DNA from: JASEGV01 sp037443545
Lineage (GTDB): Bacteria; Bacteroidota; Ignavibacteria; UBA10030; BY39
Length of the DNA stretch: 5,244 nucleotides
NCBI GenBank assembly: GCA_037443545.1
Contig: JBBIOD010000109.1
Span: 1-5,244, forward strand
Reading direction: 5' to 3'
The first letter of the stretch is position 1. Every line of letters begins with the position of its first letter. This document shows positions 1 to 5,244 of the stretch, in pieces. A program made the translations under genes and the position numbers. The notes beneath the pieces were generated by a model. That model saw nothing but the letters and a program-made list of their open reading frames with translations. It searched no databases and was not told the DNA's origin.

Positions 1-104
1 TTTATATTAATGGCGGAAAGAGGGGATTTCTGATTGAGATAACGCCCACAGATTTGGAGAAAGTCCTTCCTGTCAATAAAATTGAAGTAGCAATTAAATC
101 GTGA
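1..104 (+). CDS. ybaK: YbaK/EbsC family aminoacyl-tRNA deacylase, C-terminal end only (5' partial)
   Basis: The frame starting at base 3 is open from the left edge to a TGA at 102-104 and encodes the last 33 residues of a protein. The fragment contains G-G-K-R-G-F-x-I-E-I followed by D-L-x-K-V-L. This closely matches the C-terminal strand and helix of the YbaK/EbsC family as I remember it (E. coli YbaK has SGGKRGLDIEL, then DLAKIL, near its C-terminus). Known members hydrolyse mischarged tRNA, typically Cys-tRNA(Pro), in the cytoplasm as a trans-editing step. The bulk of the domain, including the catalytic lysine region, lies outside the window, so activity cannot be judged. It is on the same strand as the tRNA and the tig operon, but 250 bases separate it from the tRNA. 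Identity rests on a short stretch, so a related YbaK-domain paralogue is also possible. Confidence 0.8.
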   Translation, partial: YINGGKRGFLIEITPTDLEKVLPVNKIEVAIKS

Positions 105-228
105 ACATCAATATTCTGCAGCTAATGGATTCGTGGCGAAAAGTCAGTTTTTATTTTGCATTCCGAAATTTTTTTTTACTTATTGGAATCTCAAATTTAA
201 GGTTTATTCTTATTTGTTTAAGATGTAC

Positions 229-263
229 CCTGACATTTCTACTGAGCGTTATACCTGACATTT
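229..263 (+). repeat. Short direct repeat CCTGACATTT, two copies 25 bases apart
   Basis: The ten-base word CCTGACATTT occurs at 229-238 and again at 254-263. Both copies are flanked by similar bases (TACC or ATACC before, T-rich after). It lies in the gene-free spacer between ybaK and the tRNA. It could be a tandem binding site or a chance duplication; nothing else in the spacer decides between these. Confidence 0.5.
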
Positions 264-292
264 TCGCTGGGCTATTACATGTTCCCTGTTGC

Positions 293-321
293 TTGTAGTT
301 TTACTCAAATAACACTATATT
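293..321 (+). promoter_or_regulatory. Possible sigma70-type promoter for the tRNA-Leu gene
   Basis: TTGTAG at 293-298 and TATATT at 316-321 are separated by 17 bases. The -10 element matches TATAAT at five of six positions, but the -35 element matches TTGACA at only three. The predicted transcript start, around 328, would lie about 27 bases before the tRNA. In an AT-rich spacer such matches arise easily by chance, so this is only a candidate. If the organism is Bacteroidota-like, its main sigma factor may use a different consensus. Confidence 0.25.
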
Positions 322-354
322 TACAGTGCATATTGAAGAAAATTAACAAATATT

Positions 355-437
355 GGGCGAATGGCGGAACTGGCAGACGCGCTAGACTTAGGATCTAGTC
401 CTTAATCAGGGTGGGGGTTCAACTCCCCCTTCGCCCA
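355..437 (+). tRNA. tRNA-Leu, anticodon UAG (TAG)
   Basis: A complete class II tRNA cloverleaf folds here. The acceptor stem GGGCGAA (355-361) pairs with TTCGCCC (430-436), with discriminator A437. The D-arm spans 364-380 and contains the invariant GG of the D-loop. The anticodon stem CTAGA/TCTAG (382-386 and 394-398) encloses loop CTTAGGA with anticodon TAG at 389-391. A long variable arm (399-412) can form a CCT/AGG stem, as expected for leucine tRNAs. The T stem GGGGG/CCCCC (413-417 and 425-429) encloses TTCAACT. It decodes CUA and, by wobble, other CUN leucine codons. The 3' CCA is not encoded (CAA follows the discriminator), so it must be added by a tRNA nucleotidyltransferase. The gene lies 71 bases upstream of tig on the same strand, with no clear terminator between them. 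Confidence 0.97.
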
Positions 438-454
438 CAATTATTCATCGACAA

Positions 455-483
455 TTAACAATTGGAAATTATCAGTTAACAAT
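455..483 (+). promoter_or_regulatory. Weak candidate promoter upstream of tig
   Basis: TTAACA (455-460, five of six matches to TTGACA) is followed after 17 bases by AACAAT (478-483, four of six matches to TATAAT). A start near 490 would give a leader of about 20 bases before the tig start codon. Because the spacer is very AT-rich and the -10 element is poor, read-through from the tRNA promoter is an equally good explanation for operon expression. Confidence 0.2.
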
Positions 484-493
484 ATATGGTTTT

Positions 494-501
494 AGAAAGG
501 A
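494..501 (+). promoter_or_regulatory. Ribosome binding site that fixes the TTG start of tig
   Basis: AGAAAGGA lies seven bases before the TTG at 509-511. It is the best Shine-Dalgarno match in the spacer and supports the TTG as start codon. No ATG, GTG or other TTG in the same frame lies close upstream, and the first internal ATG is codon 41, inside the ribosome-binding domain. Confidence 0.7.
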
Positions 502-508
502 TTTACTA

Positions 509-1780
509 TTGAATTTTAACATAACAGACATCAACGAAACTGAAAAAGAAATCGAAATAATTATTCTACAGGATGAATTAATCCCGCATTTCGAAAATGC
601 ATATCAAGAGTACAGAAAAAAAATAGATATGCCCGGTTTTCGAAAAGGGAAAGTGCCACTCGATAAAATTAAAAAACTCTACGGCGAAGGCATCGAATAT
701 GAATCGCTCGAAAAAATTGCGAACGACTCATTCCAAAAAACTATCCAAGAACAAAAAATTGATGTCGTAGGTACACCTACATTAGTCGATATGAACTATA
801 AGAAAGGCGAAGAAGCTACTTTCAAAATTAAATATGACGTGATTCCAAATTTTGATCTGAAAAATTACAAGGGTCTGAAGTACGAAAAAGTAGTACACAA
901 TGTAACAGAGGAAGAATTTGAAAATCAGTTAAATCAAATTTTATTTTCAAATGCCGAACGGTCGGAAGCTACAACCGCCGACACCGATCACCACATTGTA
1001 ACTTTTGATCTACAAGATTTAGATGAACGCGGTTTACCGTTAATCGGGAAGATTGCAAAAAACGAAACTGTGTACCTCGCAGACAAGCACGTATATCCTG
1101 AATTCAAGAATGCCTTGAAAAACGTTTCAGTAAATGAAACCCGCATTACCGATTATGAATACGAACACGATGGGCATAAGCACAAACAAAAATCGCAACT
1201 GGTTGTAAATAAAATTCAGAAAGTTGTTCTACCTGAACTGACCGATGAATTCGTTAAGAAAATTACAAAAGATGCAATAGTAACTGTTGATGATTTTAAA
1301 AAACATCTTCGGAAAAATTTACAAACCGAATGGCAAAATCACAGCGAAAGTAAACTGATAAATGCTATCGTCGAAAAAATAGTTGCATCGCACGAATTTG
1401 TAGTACCGGCATCTCTGATAGAAGGTGTGCTAAATAGTTTTGTAGAAGATATCAAACAGAGATTTCCTAATAAAGAATTACCGAAAGAATTCAACATCGA
1501 GGAGTTTAAAAAACACCAAAAGGAAAGAGCCATCTGGCAGGCAAAGTGGTTTTTAATCAGTGATCGAATTATAAAAGCTGAAAATATTCAAGTCGAAGAA
1601 TCGGACATCGAGAAACGTGTAGATGCCGATGCCATGCGAACAGGAATCGACAGAGAGCGTTTGCTGGAGTATTACAAAAAAGCACACGCGATAAACGATG
1701 GAATTTTATCGGTAAAGCTGAATAAGTTTTTAATTGCAAATAACGAAATCGAAGAAATTGTAACCGAAAAAAAGATATAG
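509..1780 (+). CDS. tig: Trigger factor, ribosome-associated chaperone with a diverged PPIase domain
   Basis: Trigger factor docks at the ribosomal exit tunnel and shields nascent chains. The 423-residue length is normal for the family (about 430). The N-terminal ribosome-binding domain (about residues 1-115) carries the signature G-F-R-K-G-K-V-P at 43-50, the loop that contacts ribosomal protein L23. A middle FKBP-like region (about 155-240) follows but is strongly diverged: the usual I-P-G-F-E is Y-P-E-F-K (196-200), and few FKBP active-site residues are recognisable. The C-terminal chaperone arms begin at the conserved L-P-E-L-T-D-E-F (241-248) and run to the end. A short histidine cluster (H220, H223, H225) sits in the PPIase region. 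The start is TTG, chosen because it restores the full N-terminal domain and has a good ribosome binding site. The stop lies 11 bases before clpP, so it is almost surely the first protein gene of a tig-clpP-clpX operon. Confidence 0.96.
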   Translation: MNFNITDINETEKEIEIIILQDELIPHFENAYQEYRKKIDMPGFRKGKVPLDKIKKLYGEGIEYESLEKIANDSFQKTIQEQKIDVVGTPTLVDMNYKKGEEATFKIKYDVIPNFDLKNYKGLKYEKVVHNVTEEEFENQLNQILFSNAERSEATTADTDHHIVTFDLQDLDERGLPLIGKIAKNETVYLADKHVYPEFKNALKNVSVNETRITDYEYEHDGHKHKQKSQLVVNKIQKVVLPELTDEFVKKITKDAIVTVDDFKKHLRKNLQTEWQNHSESKLINAIVEKIVASHEFVVPASLIEGVLNSFVEDIKQRFPNKELPKEFNIEEFKKHQKERAIWQAKWFLISDRIIKAENIQVEESDIEKRVDADAMRTGIDRERLLEYYKKAHAINDGILSVKLNKFLIANNEIEEIVTEKKI

Positions 1781-1791
1781 AGAGAATTCGA

Positions 1792-2406
1792 ATGAAACCG
1801 GCATATAATCAATTAGTACCAATAGTTGTAGAGCAAAGCGGACGCGGCGAGCGGGCTTACGATATTTTTTCACGCTTGTTGAAAGAACGAATTGTATTTA
1901 TCGGAACACCCATCGATGATTCGATCGCAAGTTTAGTCATCGCACAATTATTGTTTTTAGAATCGGAAGACCCCGACAAAGACATTCATCTTTACATCAA
2001 CAGTCCCGGCGGTTCTGTATCTGCCGGCTTGGCAATATACGACACGATGCAATACATCCGTTCCGATATTTCTACAATCTGCATTGGTATGGCTGCGAGT
2101 ATGGCTGCCGTACTTTTAGCGGGTGGAACGAAAGGTAAACGGACTTCTTTACCGAATTCACGCATAATGATTCATCAACCATGGGGTGGTGTGCAAGGCA
2201 CCGCGACCGATATAAGTATACAGGCTGAAGAAATATTAAAAATGAAACACCGAATCAACGAAATAATTTCGAATCATTGCGGAAAGCCGATCGAACAAGT
2301 AACAAGCGATACGGACCGCGATTATTACTTATCATCCGAGGATGCAAAAAATTACGGATTAATTGACGCAGTACTATACAAAAAACAACCTATTGATAAA
2401 AAGTAA
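1792..2406 (+). CDS. clpP: ATP-dependent Clp protease proteolytic subunit ClpP
   Basis: ClpP is the serine peptidase that forms the two-ring, 14-subunit degradation chamber of the ClpXP machine in the cytoplasm. The 204-residue protein is of standard length. The N-terminus carries the typical L-V-P-I-V-V-E-Q (8-15) and R-G-E-R-A-Y-D-I-F-S-R-L-L (18-30), which form the axial pore region and first helix. The catalytic triad is complete: Ser103 in G-M-A-A-S-M-A-A, His128 in I-M-I-H-Q-P, and Asp177 in D-T-D-R-D, with the same spacing (25 and 49) as in E. coli ClpP. The oxyanion-hole motif S-P-G-G-S-V (71-76) is present. The ATG start has only a weak purine-rich stretch upstream (GAGAGA around 1780-1785). 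Eleven bases separate it from tig and three from clpX, so it is the middle gene of the operon. I see no sign of inactivation. Confidence 0.98.
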   Translation: MKPAYNQLVPIVVEQSGRGERAYDIFSRLLKERIVFIGTPIDDSIASLVIAQLLFLESEDPDKDIHLYINSPGGSVSAGLAIYDTMQYIRSDISTICIGMAASMAAVLLAGGTKGKRTSLPNSRIMIHQPWGGVQGTATDISIQAEEILKMKHRINEIISNHCGKPIEQVTSDTDRDYYLSSEDAKNYGLIDAVLYKKQPIDKK

Positions 2407-2409
2407 AAA

Positions 2410-3675
2410 ATGGCTGATAGAAAAAATAAGTTCTCGGAAGTTGTAAAATGTTCCTTCTGCGGCAGACGCAGCGAGGAGGTAAAAGGTATGATTGCCGGCA
2501 ACGAAGCTTATATATGCGATACCTGCGTTGCGAGTTCGGTTGATATTTTGAAAAGCAAATTTTCAGCAATTCCTCCTCGCCGAAAAATAAAACGCGTCCT
2601 TCCATCTCCTGTCGATATTAAAAAATCGCTTGATGATTATGTAATCGGACAGGAGAAGGCTAAAAAATCGTTGGCGGTTGCAGTTTATAATCATTATAAA
2701 AGAATAAATTCCGGAAAAGTTTTCGGCGATCACGACGACGTAGAAATCGAGAAGAGCAACATTTTACTAGTTGGACCTACAGGTACCGGTAAAACTCTTT
2801 TAGCTCAAACTCTCGCAAAAATTTTAGACGTCCCGTTCGCCATCGCCGATGCAACCACGCTTACAGAAGCCGGCTATGTTGGCGACGATGTCGAGACTGT
2901 TTTACTCCATCTATTGCAAAGTTCCGATTACGACGTTGAAAAAGCCGAGCAGGGAATAGTGTATATAGATGAAATCGATAAAATTGCGCGCAAAAGTGAT
3001 AACATGTCGATCACACGCGATGTTTCGGGCGAAGGAGTTCAACAGGCATTACTTAAAATTTTGGAAGGAACAATTGCCGGCGTACCTCCCAAAGGCGGCA
3101 GGAAGCATCCCGAACAAAATTTGATTCACGTGAACACAAAAAATATTTTGTTTATTTGCGGCGGTGCGTTCGAAGGTATCGAAAAAATTATTGCACGGCG
3201 TATCGACCGCAGCCCAATCGGTTTTGGAGCTCCCATCAAAGGTAAAATAGAACAAATCAAAGATGAATATTTATCGTTGATCGAACCCGAAGATTTATTG
3301 AAGTACGGATTGATACCGGAATTTGTCGGACGTTTACCGATTGTTTCTTCGTTACACTCCTTAAATGAGGAAGCTCTTATGAATATCCTCACTCAACCGA
3401 AAAATGCCCTTGTAAAGCAATATAAAAAATTGTTTATGATTGAGGGTGTAGAATTAGATTTTGAAGATGATGCTCTGCGAGCTATAGTTAAAAAAGCAAT
3501 TCAACGAGGAACCGGTGCAAGGGCGCTGCGGTCAATAATTGAAGATACTATGCTCGATACCATGTATCACTTACCAACACATCAAAACTTAACGAAGTGT
3601 ACTATTACGAAGGAAACACTTTTAAAGGGAGATGGTCCTATTTACGAATACGGCAAGCAGAAGGCGACGGGGTAG
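2410..3675 (+). CDS. clpX: ATP-dependent Clp protease ATP-binding subunit ClpX
   Basis: ClpX is the hexameric AAA+ unfoldase that recognises tagged substrates, unfolds them and threads them into ClpP. The 421-residue length is typical. An N-terminal zinc-binding domain has C14, C17, C36 and C39 in a C-x2-C...C-x2-C arrangement. The AAA+ core shows Walker A G-P-T-G-T-G-K-T (122-129), pore-1 loop G-Y-V-G (155-158), Walker B I-V-Y-I-D-E-I-D (183-190), the R-D-V-S-G-E-G-V segment of pore loop 2 (203-210), the ClpP-docking loop I-G-F (270-272), the arginine finger in P-E-F-V-G-R-L-P (R308), and sensor 2 in G-A-R-A-L-R (R371). All functional residues I can check are present. The ATG follows the clpP stop after three bases and has no clear Shine-Dalgarno, which suggests translational coupling to clpP. 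The stop is 13 bases from the stop of the convergent polymerase gene. Confidence 0.98.
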   Translation: MADRKNKFSEVVKCSFCGRRSEEVKGMIAGNEAYICDTCVASSVDILKSKFSAIPPRRKIKRVLPSPVDIKKSLDDYVIGQEKAKKSLAVAVYNHYKRINSGKVFGDHDDVEIEKSNILLVGPTGTGKTLLAQTLAKILDVPFAIADATTLTEAGYVGDDVETVLLHLLQSSDYDVEKAEQGIVYIDEIDKIARKSDNMSITRDVSGEGVQQALLKILEGTIAGVPPKGGRKHPEQNLIHVNTKNILFICGGAFEGIEKIIARRIDRSPIGFGAPIKGKIEQIKDEYLSLIEPEDLLKYGLIPEFVGRLPIVSSLHSLNEEALMNILTQPKNALVKQYKKLFMIEGVELDFEDDALRAIVKKAIQRGTGARALRSIIEDTMLDTMYHLPTHQNLTKCTITKETLLKGDGPIYEYGKQKATG

Positions 3676-3688
3676 GGCAAATTATAGC

Positions 3689-5244
3689 TCAACCATTAGA
3701 TAAAACTATATGATTCTTAGGACTTATAGATTGGTTAAATATTTCATCTTTTCTACATATTTTTATTAACTTATTTACATCCCACCCAAACGGAAGGAGG
3801 AGTGTTTCGGCAGCTTTAAGCGCAAGTTCTGTGTATTTTTCTATATCATAACCGTCTTCGAAAGCATAAAGCGAGAGCGGCTTGGCTTTTTCCGGTTTGC
3901 GCTTACCCGATTGGTCAATCAGTATATACTCTATTCTCTCGCCCGCCACAAGATGAACGCCGGATTCTTCAATTAACCGTGTAACTACCGCATTAACGCT
4001 GTTGTTGGAATACTCGCTTGCCTCCTGTGATATGTTGCGCCGTATTACAAGCTCCATCGGGTTAACAGTTCCGCTTTGAAGCCTTGTAATAAATTCTTTT
4101 GCGACTTCCAAAACTTCGGGCACAAGTTCAGCAACTTCAGCAACCGATTTCGCCGACGATAATTTTTCCAACATCGTTCCTTGCATTGTCTTAATAAATT
4201 TCGGTGTATCTTTCCTTCGCGTTTCTATGCCGCGTATCTTTACCTCGCCGCTTTTATAATATCCAACATATCTGTTTGCAGTCGGAAGCTGCGCGTCCAT
4301 TTTTGATGCAGGATAAAGTATCCAGTTGTAAATTCCTTCGAGAGAAATATCGATACCGACTTTTGAGTCTATCTCTTCGCATAATTCCAAATAATCTTTT
4401 TCTGTAGCTCCCGGTTTTTTTAGCCACATACAATCAATGATTGCGTGCAGAAGTTTGAAGCCGCGGTTCTCGGCAATCTCCTTCGCCTGTAAAATTGCAT
4501 CGCGCGAAAAAGCATTCACCGATTCGTGAGCTTCAATTTTTCCGAAACGCGCATTTTTATAACCGAGATATCCGAAACAGGTTACGAGCATCCACTTCAG
4601 CGCCGACTGGCGGTTATCGTAAACTTGCCATAGCGGGTTGTTTTCGTGCTTGAGTTGCTGTTTTTTTTGTTTGTAGTAAGCCCGCTTCTCCACAACTGCG
4701 CGGAGTGTTGCCGGCACAATGCCTTCGCGTCGGCGACAAATTCTGTAATCGAGCTCGGGAACTGTTCTTGCCGAATTCCCCGAAGGCTGAGTAACCAAAG
4801 AGTTGATAATCTTCGGGAGGTTTTCATTTCCATTGCAACATTGGCAGTTTATTGTTTCCGGTGAAACATTGTGCCGCACCATAATCGTTGGATACATCGA
4901 GACAAAATCGAGTTCAGCAACATCTTCGTGGTATCCGATTAGCGGCTGAAAAATTAGTCCACCACGGTCGGCAAGTAAAAGCGTTGCGGCCGATTTGAAA
5001 TCTTCAGGCTCGCGTTTCTTGGACGGAATTAAAATGTTGTTACGGTATGCCCACGAGAGTTGAATAGAAGAAAGTCCCGTGCCTATTGATGCACGCGCTT
5101 GTCGCTGAACCGGAATTTGAGTAATGCGTGAAATGTCGTACAAACCGTCGAGGAAAGATTCAGCGACTGTAAAAGAATTGTGCACATCGATATGCCATCT
5201 GCCTGCAAGTTCGAAGGCGCCATCTTTGTGAATAATTTTTCCGT
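3689..5244 (-). CDS. Family B DNA polymerase, PolB2-like, with altered motifs B and C (5' partial)
   Basis: The frame is open from the right edge to a TGA at 3689-3691; 517 codons are visible and the start lies outside. A GTG at 5185-5183 is not the real start, because the 19 codons upstream of it (including G-R-W-H-I-D) continue the conserved polymerase sequence. Numbering from that GTG, a segment like the end of the exonuclease-like domain comes first (P25-V-Q-R-Q-A-R-A-S-I-G-T-G36). Motif A is D93-F-V-S-M-Y-P-T-I and is intact, including the catalytic Asp and the steric-gate Tyr98. Motif B is K197-W-M-L-V-T-C-F-G205, where active enzymes have K-x3-N-S-x-Y-G. Motif C reads I249-I-D251-C where active enzymes have D-T-D-S. 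A thumb-like R-G-I-E-T-R-R-K-D-T-P (318-328) and a C-terminal G-E-R-I-E-Y-I-L-I-D (415-424) follow. Cysteines at 114, 116, 117 and 150 may bind metal. This pattern fits the PolB2 group, once described as inactivated. Family B is certain; the PolB2 assignment and the function are inferred. Confidence 0.88.
   Translation of the reverse strand, partial: GKIIHKDGAFELAGRWHIDVHNSFTVAESFLDGLYDISRITQIPVQRQARASIGTGLSSIQLSWAYRNNILIPSKKREPEDFKSAATLLLADRGGLIFQPLIGYHEDVAELDFVSMYPTIMVRHNVSPETINCQCCNGNENLPKIINSLVTQPSGNSARTVPELDYRICRRREGIVPATLRAVVEKRAYYKQKKQQLKHENNPLWQVYDNRQSALKWMLVTCFGYLGYKNARFGKIEAHESVNAFSRDAILQAKEIAENRGFKLLHAIIDCMWLKKPGATEKDYLELCEEIDSKVGIDISLEGIYNWILYPASKMDAQLPTANRYVGYYKSGEVKIRGIETRRKDTPKFIKTMQGTMLEKLSSAKSVAEVAELVPEVLEVAKEFITRLQSGTVNPMELVIRRNISQEASEYSNNSVNAVVTRLIEESGVHLVAGERIEYILIDQSGKRKPEKAKPLSLYAFEDGYDIEKYTELALKAAETLLLPFGWDVNKLIKICRKDEIFNQSISPKNHIVLSNG

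Noticed and set aside
130..140. TTCG-TGG-CGAA hairpin as a terminator for ybaK.
   Set aside because: The stem is only four base pairs, and the nine-T run at 169-177 is about 28 bases further on, too far for an intrinsic terminator.
101..298. A 65-residue hydrophobic open frame with a GTG start overlapping the ybaK stop (GTGA), resembling a small membrane protein.
   Set aside because: There is no clear Shine-Dalgarno. The hydrophobic, Phe/Leu/Ile-rich composition is what T-rich intergenic DNA produces in any frame, the composition differs from the neighbouring genes, and I recognise no family. Conservation in relatives would be needed to revive it.
452..464. CAATT-AAC-AATTG palindrome after the tRNA as a terminator or operator.
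   Set aside because: The five-pair stem is AT-rich and unstable and has no T-tract. Words like this are common by chance in AT-rich spacers.
3683..3710. TATAG...CTATA inverted repeat near the clpX/polymerase junction as a bidirectional terminator.
   Set aside because: A five-pair, AT-rich stem with an 18-base loop is too weak, and no T-tract follows on either strand.
4204..4864. Open frames on both strands inside the polymerase gene (for example + strand 4204-4407 and 4646-4864, - strand 4597-4833).
   Set aside because: They overlap a long, clearly conserved coding frame, have no family signature, and are ordinary shadow frames.
3689..5244. The polymerase as a protein-primed phage or casposon-type polymerase, implying a mobile element.
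   Set aside because: The visible part looks like the cellular or archaeal-type PolB2 layout. No integrase, Cas1-like gene, terminal repeat or other mobile-element gene is visible in the window. The left neighbour is a core housekeeping operon. The region beyond 5244 could change this view.
1..5244. CRISPR array or other regular repeat system.
   Set aside because: No regularly spaced repeat of 20 bases or more was seen on reading the window; the only direct repeat noted is the ten-base pair at 229-263.

Overview
The window reads as an AT-rich bacterial chromosome segment. Its backbone is a housekeeping cluster on the + strand: the tail of a YbaK/EbsC-type deacylase gene (to 104), a tRNA-Leu(UAG) (355-437), then tig (509-1780), clpP (1792-2406) and clpX (2410-3675). 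A family B DNA polymerase gene on the - strand (3689 to beyond the right edge) runs towards clpX. The tig-clpP-clpX order, the strongly diverged PPIase domain of trigger factor and the AT-rich spacers rich in AATTAACAA-like words suggest the Bacteroidota/Chlorobiota/Ignavibacteriota (FCB) group. That placement is an inference from general resemblance, not a phylogenetic result.

Layout. 1-104 is the 3' end of ybaK. 105-354 (250 bp) has no gene I can support; it holds a T-run (169-177), a short direct repeat (229-238 and 254-263) and a possible promoter for the tRNA. 438-508 is a short spacer with a weak candidate promoter and a good Shine-Dalgarno for tig. tig, clpP and clpX are separated by only 11 and 3 bases and are almost certainly one transcription unit. 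clpX and the polymerase gene converge with 13 bases between their stop codons and no visible terminator.

How the genes work together. Trigger factor meets nascent chains at the ribosome. ClpX is the AAA+ unfoldase that feeds substrates into the ClpP peptidase barrel. The three form a classic protein folding and turnover operon, and all the key ClpP and ClpX motifs are intact. The polymerase is functionally unrelated. It resembles the PolB2 group of family B polymerases: motif A is normal, but motif C reads I-I-D instead of D-T-D and motif B is altered, so either its catalysis is unusual or it has a non-catalytic role. It is the most interesting item here. I see no CRISPR array, insertion sequence, or clear evidence of an undescribed multi-gene system.
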